From positions 1 to 7,735 of the forward strand of contig JAQBYL010000191.1 in the NCBI GenBank assembly GCA_027622495.1: a stretch of 7,735 nucleotides of DNA, read 5' to 3'. Source of the DNA: Pseudomonadota bacterium. Its GTDB lineage: Bacteria > Pseudomonadota > Gammaproteobacteria > Pseudomonadales > Azotimanducaceae. Position numbers and translations under genes: made by a program. Of this stretch, positions 1 to 5,842 are shown one piece after another (within the stretch, counting starts at the first letter, position 1; every line of letters begins with the position of its first letter). The notes under the pieces were generated by a model, which was not told where the DNA came from, did no database searches, and was given only the letters and a program-made list of their open reading frames with translations.

Positions 1-364
1 AGTTAATCAGGCCGAACGCGCGAACCTGATAGTCGCAGATGAACATCGCCTGAGCGATGCCCAGGAGAGGCTGCAGAACCAACAGAGTGTACAAGCCCCG
101 ATGCACCCACTTCGCGAGCATGATCTGACGGTCACTCATGGTCCCGACCGGGCCGGGTGGGGGGTGTGTTCTTCGCCACCCTGCCCGCAGGATCATAGCG
201 AGCAGCACCAGCGTCCCTAGACCTGAATGCACCATGATCAGCTGTTCACGTTCATCAAACGGTAGTGCTTCCAGCGTTTGCCCACCGATCAGCATCACAA
301 TAACTAAAGCGCCGATCAGCCAGTGCAGCCATTTGGCAGTTGAACCGTAGGTGTTGCTGCTCAT
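1..364 (-). CDS. Cytochrome b561 family protein, C-terminal part cut off by the window edge
   Basis: This is an inner-membrane di-haem b-type cytochrome of the b561 (CybB-like) family, which moves electrons between the quinone pool or periplasmic donors and acceptors. About 121 residues are visible. Helix 1 carries KWLHWLIGALVIVMLIGG with H14, helix 2 carries HSGLGTLVLLAMILRAGWR with H46, and these two histidines sit where E. coli CybB has its first haem ligands. The family-typical THPPP loop (residues 66-70) follows, then a third helix opening with AKWVHRGLYTLLVL. The remaining haem ligands and the C-terminus lie outside the window. The ATG at 364 begins 30 bp after the stop of the secreted-protein gene upstream, with an AGGGA-like site just before it, so the two are probably co-transcribed. 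That pairing could mean the cytochrome supplies electrons to a periplasmic process, which is inference. Family assignment is confident; physiological partner unknown. Confidence 0.88.
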   Translation of the reverse strand, partial: MSSNTYGSTAKWLHWLIGALVIVMLIGGQTLEALPFDEREQLIMVHSGLGTLVLLAMILRAGWRRTHPPPGPVGTMSDRQIMLAKWVHRGLYTLLVLQPLLGIAQAMFICDYQVRAFGLIN

Positions 365-394
365 AAGTTCCCTGACCTTATGTCGAGACGGGGT

Positions 395-1444
395 CTACTG
401 GCCGCCGGCCTGCGCCGCTGGCACCCACTCGCTTTCGAGGATGCGAGCGCCTTTCAAGATGCCTTCCATCGCATAGTTGCCCTCGTGGCAGGCGTACTCA
501 TACACATTATCTTCACTGCTGGTCCACAGGTACTCGCCACTCCAGGGCGCTGCCCAGACCGTCGGATCGGTGACCGTGAATTTGTAGACGATATGGCCGT
601 CCGGGAGCAGGTTAAAGCGCTCAACAACGTGCAGGTTCTCGTCGGCGCCGCCGAGGCTGCTCATGGGGCGGAAGTGCTTGGTTTCAACAACAAGGGTGTC
701 CCCTTCCCATCTGCCAACCGAGTCGCCCAGCCACAGGCGCAAGGCTTCCGGGCCGTGCTCGGCATTCATGCGGATGATCCGCGCGTCATGCACCATCTCC
801 TGCAGAATCATCACGTGATCTTCGGTCTGCACGATGCGTTTGTAGTTGTTGTACAGGCTTGGAAGGGTCGGCGTGGTCGCGCCGAAGCTGATCAGGCAGC
901 GCTCGGAAGGTGCCAGGCTTTCCGGTCCGTCAAATGGACCGGGGCGATCGCTTGCAAGCCACGACGCCGTTCCGTCGTTCATATAGCCGAAGGAGGCGTA
1001 GGAAGATGCCATCCTCAGCATCGCAGCGGGCAACATGGGCGGTTGGCGCCCGTTCGGCGGGTCGTAGATGATTGACGTGCGGAATTTGCCGTCGATTTCA
1101 AATGTCTTACTGCCCGGATCGATCCAGAACGTGTTGTAACCGCCAACACCGCCAGCGCCGGCGGTATTGTTGCCGTCACCGCCTTTTACCGGCGCCTCCC
1201 GATCAGCTGAGCTTTCACGATTGGCCCATTCAAATCGGCCGAGAGTGGTTTTGACCACCTGCTCCGCTTCCTGTGTGGTCATGAACTGCTTGTCGCCGAA
1301 CGCCGCCGGGCGGTTCAAGGGTGTGAGGGTGCCGGTGTCGTACACGCCTGAGAAATCGGGTTTACCGGTGGAGGTGCGTTTGATGTCGTCCGCGTAGGCG
1401 ATACAGGCGAGGACAACAACGGTGATTCCAATCAGGGATTTCAT
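395..1444 (-). CDS. Secreted protein of unknown function, 349 residues
   Basis: The N-terminus MKSLIGITVVVLACIAYA-DD is a Sec signal peptide: a lysine, a hydrophobic core, and an AYA cleavage site after about residue 18. An alternative lipobox reading (VLAC, Cys14) is weaker because Leu at -2 is atypical. The mature protein would be periplasmic. Visible features are a Gly/Asn-rich stretch (residues 88-102), the segment GRWEGDTLVVETKHF (244-258), and YEYACHEGNYAMEG (315-328) near the C-terminus. I remember similar GRWEGDTLVVET and YEYACHEGNY signatures in uncharacterised secreted proteins of gammaproteobacteria and acidobacteria, but I know no biochemical role. Cys183 and Cys319 are the two mature-region cysteines and could form a disulfide. 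The ATG at 1444 has GGAG five bases upstream. The gene is followed after 30 bp by the b561 gene. Reality of the gene is near certain; function is unknown. Confidence 0.85.
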   Translation of the reverse strand: MKSLIGITVVVLACIAYADDIKRTSTGKPDFSGVYDTGTLTPLNRPAAFGDKQFMTTQEAEQVVKTTLGRFEWANRESSADREAPVKGGDGNNTAGAGGVGGYNTFWIDPGSKTFEIDGKFRTSIIYDPPNGRQPPMLPAAMLRMASSYASFGYMNDGTASWLASDRPGPFDGPESLAPSERCLISFGATTPTLPSLYNNYKRIVQTEDHVMILQEMVHDARIIRMNAEHGPEALRLWLGDSVGRWEGDTLVVETKHFRPMSSLGGADENLHVVERFNLLPDGHIVYKFTVTDPTVWAAPWSGEYLWTSSEDNVYEYACHEGNYAMEGILKGARILESEWVPAAQAGGQ

Positions 1445-1753
1445 TTCGACTCCGGAGAATGCGCACGCGCCATATTAACGCGCGCCTGCGAGTTACGGAA
1501 ATTGCTTCAGCTGATCCCCTCCGGTGCACTGAACAGCTCTATCGGGAGGTCCAGGAAGGCGTTCTCAAAGATGGGGCGATTGATGATTTCGCTGGTCAAT
1601 CACTCCTGACCACCAGGTACTTTCAGACCGGTTGGCTGCGTTACCGCCGCAATGTCGACGGACGCTTCGCTGAGTATTTTGATGCCAAGCTGTCGGACTG
1701 GATGCGCCAGCGGCGTGGTTAAACTGGTTAGGCGTTGAAACTTCGAGTCACAT
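1445..1753. other. Sparse region between the methyltransferase and the secreted-protein gene
   Basis: About 300 bp with no confident gene. The 50 bases next to position 1444 must hold the promoter of the minus-strand secreted-protein gene. Reading on the minus strand, the GGAG site precedes the ATG by five bases, and a TAATAT box (plus coordinates 1472-1477) lies where a -10 element could be, but no convincing -35 box stands at 16-18 bp from it. No hairpin with a T-run is obvious downstream of the methyltransferase stop at 1754. The region also contains one weak plus-strand reading frame, listed separately. Confidence 0.5.
1459..1722 (+). CDS. Doubtful small hypothetical protein, 87 residues (possibly a gene remnant)
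   Basis: This is an open frame in the gap between two minus-strand genes. In its favour, its composition looks protein-like: an acidic/basic mixed segment, then aromatic-rich TTRYFQTGWLRYRRNVDG (residues 51-68) and AEYFDAKLSDWMRQ, with a plausible mix of G/C at third codon positions. Against it, the only ATG has GGAG a single base upstream, which is too close to serve as a Shine-Dalgarno site, and the frame would overlap the promoter of the divergent gene at 1444. I recognise no family. It could be a short real gene, the 3' end of a gene whose beginning was lost, or chance. No signal peptide or membrane segment is visible. Confidence 0.28.
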   Translation: MRTRHINARLRVTEIASADPLRCTEQLYREVQEGVLKDGAIDDFAGQSLLTTRYFQTGWLRYRRNVDGRFAEYFDAKLSDWMRQRRG

Positions 1754-2395
1754 CTAATGGCGTTGAGCGCACTGTTTGCGCGCAACCATAAAGACAGCAA
1801 TACCCCCTTTGCCGTGATTCCACTGACGTTCGATCGAAAAACCTGCGCGCGTCATTTCGCTCTCCAACTCCGCCTCCTTCAGGATGAAGATGTCGGGCAT
1901 CAGGCCCAGCAGGTTGCCCATTGGGGCAATCAGTTTGATATAGCGCAGGGCGGAGTTACCCAGGCAAACGGTGCTGCTCACGAAGATGCCCCCGGGTTTG
2001 AGGATTCTGACCACTTCCGTGATCACTGCTTGCCGATCTGGCAGCAGGTGGATGACGTTTAAACCCAGAACGACGTCGAAGCTTTCATCCTGAGCGCCGA
2101 ATTCAGCCAAAGTGCCACGGGTGAAAGTGATGTTATCGATCCCTGCCTCTTTGGCCTTGCCGCGGGCAATGCTGAGCATGTTCTCCGATATGTCGATCGC
2201 GTCGATATGCTGCACATGGGGCGCGTGATGAACCGCAGTTGTTCCCGTCCCGCAACCAAATTCCGCGATTCGCATGTCTGGTTGCAGGAAGCTCTGGGTT
2301 TCGGAGAGTTTTTTCTGGTATGCCGCCTGGTCGGAAACCTGGCTCTTTGCGTACCGTTGCGCCGTTTTGTCCCAGAACTTTTCGGACTTCATCAT
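1754..2395 (-). CDS. Class I SAM-dependent methyltransferase
   Basis: A small-molecule-type methyltransferase of the Methyltransf_11/UbiE-like superfamily, 213 residues, cytoplasmic. The SAM-binding motif I is AEFGCGTGT (residues 44-52, ExGxGxG), followed by the acidic residue ending strand 2 in DAIDIS (D68) that normally binds the ribose hydroxyls. The motif FDVVLGLNVIHLLPD (106-120) and the LKPGG turn (132-136) complete the Rossmann-like core. The C-terminal part (about 140-205) is the variable substrate region and does not tell me the acceptor. The start is one of two tandem ATGs at 2395 and 2392; AAAGG lies five and eight bases upstream of these, so either works. The gene begins 30 bp after the CoA-transferase stop, so both are probably on one transcript and the methyl acceptor may belong to the same pathway (inference). 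Confidence 0.87.
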   Translation of the reverse strand: MMKSEKFWDKTAQRYAKSQVSDQAAYQKKLSETQSFLQPDMRIAEFGCGTGTTAVHHAPHVQHIDAIDISENMLSIARGKAKEAGIDNITFTRGTLAEFGAQDESFDVVLGLNVIHLLPDRQAVITEVVRILKPGGIFVSSTVCLGNSALRYIKLIAPMGNLLGLMPDIFILKEAELESEMTRAGFSIERQWNHGKGGIAVFMVARKQCAQRH

Positions 2396-2425
2396 TCTAA
2401 CCTTTAGTCGGATTAAAACTAACTC

Positions 2426-3652
2426 TTACGCAGTAATGCCAGCATCCACCAGCCGCTTTCGTGCATCAGCGTCCAGACCCAGCTCTGCGAGAATTTCGTC
2501 CGTGTGCTGGCCCAGGTCCGCAGCAGCAGTGCGAACCCGTGTGGGGGTGCGAGAAAATTTGGCTGCGGGACCGGTGATGGGCGCGCTGGTGCCGTCGGCA
2601 AATCTGGTAGGCTGCAACATATCCCGTTCCAGCACATGCGGGTCGGTTGCTGATTCCACATATGTCTGCACCGGTGCGATCGGTAAACCACTGGAGGAGA
2701 GGATCTTCACAGCCTGGGCTTGCGTCTGCCCGACTAACCATTCGCTAACCAACATGTTGCACATGTCACGGTTGGCCGATCGGGCGAGTGCCGTGGCAAA
2801 GGCTTCGTTGTCGGCCAGATCCGGTTGACCCAGAAGGTTAGCAAGAATACGCCAGTGAGCATCCAACAGAACACCAAGGTATACAGCACCATCTGAGCAT
2901 TCGTACACATTGGCGGGTACGGCAAAACCAAATTCATTGCCCATGCGCGATGGGGACACGCCCAGAGCACCCAGGGTGGGCAGACCATTACTCTGAAACA
3001 ACATGGCGTCCAGCAGCGCAACGTCTACGTGTTGCCCCTCACCGGTCTGATCGCGGTAGCGAAGTGCTGCCATGGCCCCCAGAGCGGCATGCAGGCCGCC
3101 TAAGTCGTCGGCAAGAAAGGTTGGAGCTTTCGTTGCCGGTGCATCGGGATGACCATTGATAGACAGAAACCCGGATGCCGCTTGCGCTAAAGGGTCATAA
3201 CCCGCATCCAGATGCCTCGGACCGAACTGTCCCCAACCGGTGATCGACACATATACAATGTCCGGCTTCACCGAACACACATCGGCGTAACCCAGGCCAT
3301 AGTTCGCCATGGTGCCCACCTTGAAGTTCTCCAGCATGATGTCTGATCGGCGGGCCAGGTCCAGGCACAGGTCACGACCTTCCGGTTTGCGGATGTCCAG
3401 TGCTAACGCTCGCTTGTTGCGGTTGACGGTGGCATGAGCAAAGCCGACTTTGGTGCCGGGCAGCATGGGCGAGATCGAGCGCCCTACATCGCCGCTGGGA
3501 ATTTCCACTTTGATTACATCCGCACCCATATCGGCAAGAATCACGCCGCTCATGGGGCCCGCCCAGGTGGTGGTCACTTCCAGCACCCGCACACCGGCCA
3601 GCGGGCCGGTCAGATCCGTGCGTGCATTGCGGTAAAACTCGTCTTTATTCAT
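2426..3652 (-). CDS. CaiB/BaiF-family (class III) CoA-transferase
   Basis: A 408-residue enzyme of the family III CoA-transferases, which move CoA from an acyl-CoA donor to a carboxylic acid through an aspartyl-linked intermediate; functional enzymes are interlocked dimers. Family signatures run in order: LAGVRVLEVTTTWAGPMSG (18-36), LADMGADVIKVE (39-50), the NRNKRALALDI segment (77-87), SDIMLENFKVGTM (103-115), and LADDLGGLHAALGAMAAL (180-197) followed by RDQTGEGQHVDVAL. D183 aligns with the catalytic aspartate (Asp169 of formyl-CoA transferase, Asp156 of the racemase relatives). The racemase-specific histidine position is Tyr152 in AGYDPLAQA, so an alpha-methylacyl-CoA racemase is unlikely. 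The ATG at 3652 has GAGGGAG with an eight-base spacer, and family length is about 400, so the longer open frame upstream is not coding. It is divergent from the crotonase and followed by the methyltransferase. Substrate unknown. Confidence 0.93.
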   Translation of the reverse strand: MNKDEFYRNARTDLTGPLAGVRVLEVTTTWAGPMSGVILADMGADVIKVEIPSGDVGRSISPMLPGTKVGFAHATVNRNKRALALDIRKPEGRDLCLDLARRSDIMLENFKVGTMANYGLGYADVCSVKPDIVYVSITGWGQFGPRHLDAGYDPLAQAASGFLSINGHPDAPATKAPTFLADDLGGLHAALGAMAALRYRDQTGEGQHVDVALLDAMLFQSNGLPTLGALGVSPSRMGNEFGFAVPANVYECSDGAVYLGVLLDAHWRILANLLGQPDLADNEAFATALARSANRDMCNMLVSEWLVGQTQAQAVKILSSSGLPIAPVQTYVESATDPHVLERDMLQPTRFADGTSAPITGPAAKFSRTPTRVRTAAADLGQHTDEILAELGLDADARKRLVDAGITA

Positions 3653-3660
3653 TTTGGTCT

Positions 3661-3667
3661 CTCCCTC
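3661..3667 (-). promoter_or_regulatory. Ribosome binding site that fixes the CoA-transferase start
   Basis: Read on the minus strand this is GAGGGAG, with eight bases to the ATG at 3652. It excludes the much longer open frame extending upstream to about 4225, which would run antisense through the crotonase gene. Confidence 0.75.
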
Positions 3668-3784
3668 TTCAACTGCCCATGCTGTCAGAATGAGCGGCGA
3701 AGGGCGAATTTGCTCAGCAGTGCCCTGGTCGCTTGTAAAGGTGCGACAGGGTATGACCGAGTGCGAAAATGTTTCTTCCGTAAT

Positions 3785-3791
3785 AAAGGAG
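3785..3791 (+). promoter_or_regulatory. Ribosome binding site that selects the GTG start of the crotonase
   Basis: AAAGGAG with a seven-base spacer to GTG at 3799 is a near-ideal Shine-Dalgarno site. Family alignment agrees, since the first beta strand (VLVKRDHQVVTLTLNRP) starts about ten residues in, as is usual. Confidence 0.8.
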
Positions 3792-3798
3792 AGGCATC

Positions 3799-4614
3799 GT
3801 GGCAGACTATCAACCGGATACTGATCAGGTTCTGGTAAAACGCGACCATCAGGTCGTGACGCTGACCCTGAACCGACCCGAAGCACGCAACGCGCTGTCG
3901 GACGAACTGACCATGGCATTGCGCGGCGCAATCGCCTGGGCAGCAGCAGATGACAGCGTGAGGGCGGTGGTGTTAACCGGTGCCGGTGGTGCCTTCTGTG
4001 CCGGTGGGGACGACAAGGCGATGGGGCGACGTTCTGAGATCTCACCCCCTTCTCTGCAGGCTCAATACCAGGCCATGGTAGCCCGCCATCAGGAACTCTC
4101 CGGGGCTCTGGTCGCCATGCGCAAACCGACGATCGCCGCCCTTCCCGGACCTGCCGCTGGCGCGGGCATGGCTCTGGCGCTGGCCTGTGACCTGCGCATC
4201 GCAGCCGATACTGCGTTCCTCTCAACTGCCTATGTTCGCGACGGTCTCTCGGGTGACTACGGCATTGCCTGGCTGCTTAGCCGCATTGTGGGGCCCGGTC
4301 GCGCACGTGAACTGATGTTGACCGGTGATCGCGTTCAAGCGGCCGAGGCCCTTGCGATGGGGCTGGTTAACCGTGTGGCTGCAGCTGAAAAACTCGCCTC
4401 CGCCACAATGGAACTGGCAACCCAACTGGCCAGTGGACCTCCAACGGCCATGGCGTATATGAAAGACAACCTGGATGAAGCGCTGTCAGTTGATCATCGG
4501 ACCGCGATCGAGCGGGAAGCAGACAGGCTGTTGAAATCGAGATCAACCGCCGACCATCGCGAAGCGGTCAGAGCGTTTGCCGAGAAGCGGGCGCCAGTTT
4601 TCACAGGAGAATGA
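3799..4614 (+). CDS. Crotonase-superfamily protein annotated as enoyl-CoA hydratase/isomerase, lacking both hydratase glutamates
   Basis: A 271-residue acyl-CoA enzyme of the crotonase fold, cytoplasmic. Landmarks are VTLTLNRPEARNALS (20-34), the oxyanion-hole segment AFCAGGDD (65-72), the second oxyanion segment GPAAGAGMALALACDLRIA (117-135), and the C-terminal AEALAMGLVNRV (182-193). Ungapped alignment to rat mitochondrial enoyl-CoA hydratase places its catalytic Glu144 and Glu164 at A125 and Y145, so neither acid is present. Instead, D153 in GLSGDYG (149-155) falls where 4-chlorobenzoyl-CoA dehalogenase has catalytic Asp145 and where PaaG-type isomerases carry an aspartate. A hydratase name is therefore doubtful; isomerase, hydrolase or lyase chemistry on a CoA ester is more consistent. 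It starts with GTG and is divergent from the CoA-transferase, which could provide its substrate. It ends 65 bp before the convergent reductase. Fold is certain; reaction is open. Confidence 0.92.
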   Translation: MADYQPDTDQVLVKRDHQVVTLTLNRPEARNALSDELTMALRGAIAWAAADDSVRAVVLTGAGGAFCAGGDDKAMGRRSEISPPSLQAQYQAMVARHQELSGALVAMRKPTIAALPGPAAGAGMALALACDLRIAADTAFLSTAYVRDGLSGDYGIAWLLSRIVGPGRARELMLTGDRVQAAEALAMGLVNRVAAAEKLASATMELATQLASGPPTAMAYMKDNLDEALSVDHRTAIEREADRLLKSRSTADHREAVRAFAEKRAPVFTGE

Positions 4615-4651
4615 AGTAGTCGAGCTGAGTAAGTAATTGATCAAGCCGCCA

Positions 4652-4677
4652 TGGCAGGCTCGGTCTGCCAGGCCTGC
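4652..4677. terminator. Hairpin(s) between two convergent genes, possible bidirectional terminator
   Basis: TGGCAG (4652-4657) pairs with CTGCCA (4665-4670) across a seven-base loop. The overlapping GCAGGC (4654-4659) can alternatively pair with GCCTGC (4672-4677), so two mutually exclusive stems are possible. The position, between the crotonase stop at 4614 and the reductase stop at 4680, suits a shared terminator. No good T-run follows on either strand, so a classical intrinsic terminator is not established. Confidence 0.4.
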
Positions 4678-4679
4678 TT

Positions 4680-5696
4680 CTAGAGTACGACGATCGTCTT
4701 GCCGAAGTTTACCCCTGCAAACAGATCACAAAACGCCCGCGCAACATTCTCGATCCCCTGCAGGCGATGTTCATGCACCACCAGATGGCCTTCTTCGATC
4801 CAGCCCGCCAGGACTGTGCGTGCTTCATCGTAACGGGCAAGCTGCAGATGCGTCATGAATCCGTGCATATGTGCATGCCGTGTGGTCAGCTGAAACAGAT
4901 TGTTTGGTCCTGGCTGCGGCAGCGGGTTATTGTAGGTCGCAACCGATCCGCACAGCAGAATTCGCGCTTCTTCATTGATGTGATTGAGGACCGTCTGCAG
5001 CATCGGTCCCCCAACGTTATCGAAATAGACATCGACTCCGTCGGGGCATGCGATTGTCATCGCCTTATCAAGGTCAGCAACCGTGCGATCGAGCGCTGCA
5101 TCGTAGCCGAGATCGCTGATCAGACGCTGGCATTTGGCTGCTGTGCTGCTGATACCAACCGTTCGCGCGCCATAGAGTTTTGCAATCTGACCGGCGATGC
5201 TACCCACAGCACCCGCGGCGGCACTGACCAGCACTGTTTCACCCGGTTTGATATCACCATAGTCAGTGAGGCCAAAATAGGCAGACAGGCCTGTGTCTCC
5301 TAACACGCCAAGATAGTAATTCAGCGGATGTTTTACGTCCGTGAGAGGCGAGATGAAGTCACCGGCATCGGTAACGGTAAACTCCTCCCACGCGAAGCGA
5401 GCCATCAGCAGATCACCAGCCCGATACAATGGGTTGCGACTCTCGAGCACGCGGCTCAAGGTCAGCCCCATGACCGGCTCACCGATCGGCATGGCAGGCA
5501 GGATTTCATCGCCACTGCCTTCATCCATCCAGTTGCGAAATCCGGATTCCAGCGAGATGAACAGGTTCTGGCACAGAATCCTGCCGTCCAGGAGTTCAGG
5601 TATGTCACGCTCCTCGACACGGAAGTTATCGATATGCGGCATCCCAGTCGGGCGTGAGGCGAGGACCACGCTGCGATTTTTTGTCGTCGGTTCCAA
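4680..5696 (-). CDS. NADP-dependent MDR-family oxidoreductase (PTGR/leukotriene B4 dehydrogenase-like)
   Basis: A 338-residue zinc-independent medium-chain dehydrogenase/reductase, of the group that reduces the double bond of alpha,beta-unsaturated ketones or aldehydes with NADPH. The N-terminal NRSVVLASRPTG (7-18) matches the usual family opening; the GroES-like domain follows with GEPVMGLTLSRV (72-83), then the dinucleotide-binding domain with AAAGAVGSIAGQIAK (159-173) and DVYFDNVGG (222-230), and the terminal FGKTIVVL. No zinc-ligand cysteine/histidine set is present. The start is a TTG at 5696, the only initiation codon near the expected N-terminus apart from internal codons within the conserved strand; a GGGTGA-like site lies upstream across a run of seven A. 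It is convergent with the crotonase and divergent from the gene at 5843. It may reduce a product of the neighbouring CoA pathway, which is inference. Confidence 0.91.
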   Translation of the reverse strand: MEPTTKNRSVVLASRPTGMPHIDNFRVEERDIPELLDGRILCQNLFISLESGFRNWMDEGSGDEILPAMPIGEPVMGLTLSRVLESRNPLYRAGDLLMARFAWEEFTVTDAGDFISPLTDVKHPLNYYLGVLGDTGLSAYFGLTDYGDIKPGETVLVSAAAGAVGSIAGQIAKLYGARTVGISSTAAKCQRLISDLGYDAALDRTVADLDKAMTIACPDGVDVYFDNVGGPMLQTVLNHINEEARILLCGSVATYNNPLPQPGPNNLFQLTTRHAHMHGFMTHLQLARYDEARTVLAGWIEEGHLVVHEHRLQGIENVARAFCDLFAGVNFGKTIVVL

Positions 5697-5745
5697 TTTT
5701 TTTCACCCGCAAGTTACACCCGCAACGCTTTACCCGGCGGGTCAT

Positions 5746-5769
5746 GCTAAATTTAGATCGCTTTGCCGG
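5746..5769 (+). repeat. Imperfect direct repeat, copy 1
   Basis: This copy begins GCTAAATTTAGA and ends CTTTGCCGG. It matches copy 2 (5812-5833) in GCTAAA, the TTA/AAT core and the closing TTGCCGG, with a few substitutions and a two-base length difference. The copies are 66 bp apart. They could be operator half-sites or the relic of a local duplication. Confidence 0.45.
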
Positions 5770-5811
5770 CGCACACCAGTTGCACCAAAAGCCACAACTG
5801 CTCCGAATGAC

Positions 5812-5833
5812 GCTAAACTTAAATTTTTGCCGG
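5812..5833 (+). repeat. Imperfect direct repeat, copy 2
   Basis: This copy begins GCTAAACTTAAA and ends TTTGCCGG, directly running into the CGGAG ribosome binding site of the gene at 5843. A protein bound here would cover the translation start region, while copy 1 lies 66 bp upstream. Confidence 0.45.
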
Positions 5834-5835
5834 AG
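5831..5835 (+). promoter_or_regulatory. Ribosome binding site that selects the GTG start at 5843
   Basis: CGGAG with a seven-base spacer to GTG. Earlier in-frame ATGs at 5654, 5744 and 5807 have no comparable site, and the one at 5654 would overlap the coding start of the divergent reductase. Confidence 0.6.
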
Positions 5836-5842
5836 TGCCCAG

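Larger units (their letters stand above)
3653..3798. promoter_or_regulatory. Divergent promoter region between CoA-transferase and crotonase
   Basis: These 146 bases must carry the promoters for both flanking genes. Each end is a strong ribosome binding site. The only repeat I see is GTGCGA at 3741-3746 and again at 3761-3766, exactly 20 bp apart, about two helical turns, which could be a pair of half-sites for a regulator but is short enough to be chance. No pair of -35/-10 boxes is convincing on either strand. The arrangement suggests shared control of the two genes. Confidence 0.5.
5697..5842. promoter_or_regulatory. Divergent promoter region with an imperfect direct repeat
   Basis: These 146 bases lie between the TTG of the reductase and the GTG of the deamidase-like gene and are richer in A/T than the genes around them. 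They contain a run of seven A (minus strand) beside the reductase start, the perfect 10-bp palindrome CTAAATTTAG at 5747-5756, and the direct repeat listed separately. TAAATT (5748-5753) and TAAACT (5814-5819) are -10-like on the plus strand, but I find no convincing -35 partner. The end abuts a strong ribosome binding site at 5831-5835. Confidence 0.5.

Noticed and set aside
380..1075. Plus-strand 231-residue open frame
   Set aside because: It is antisense to the secreted-protein gene, which has a signal peptide, ribosome binding site and family-like motifs; the plus frame shows none.
3653..4225. N-terminal extension of the CoA-transferase frame to a 599-residue protein
   Set aside because: The extra residues are Arg/Pro-rich and antisense to the crotonase; the conserved family N-terminus and a strong ribosome binding site place the start at 3652.
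4612..4622. AATGAAGTAGT after the crotonase recurs at about 6589-6599
   Set aside because: Eleven bases only, with differing flanks; no sign of a mobile or repetitive element.
5654..5842. Upstream starts (5654, 5744, 5807) for the deamidase-like gene
   Set aside because: No ribosome binding site precedes them, 5654 overlaps the start of the divergent reductase, and the GTG at 5843 has CGGAG at ideal spacing. They remain formally possible.
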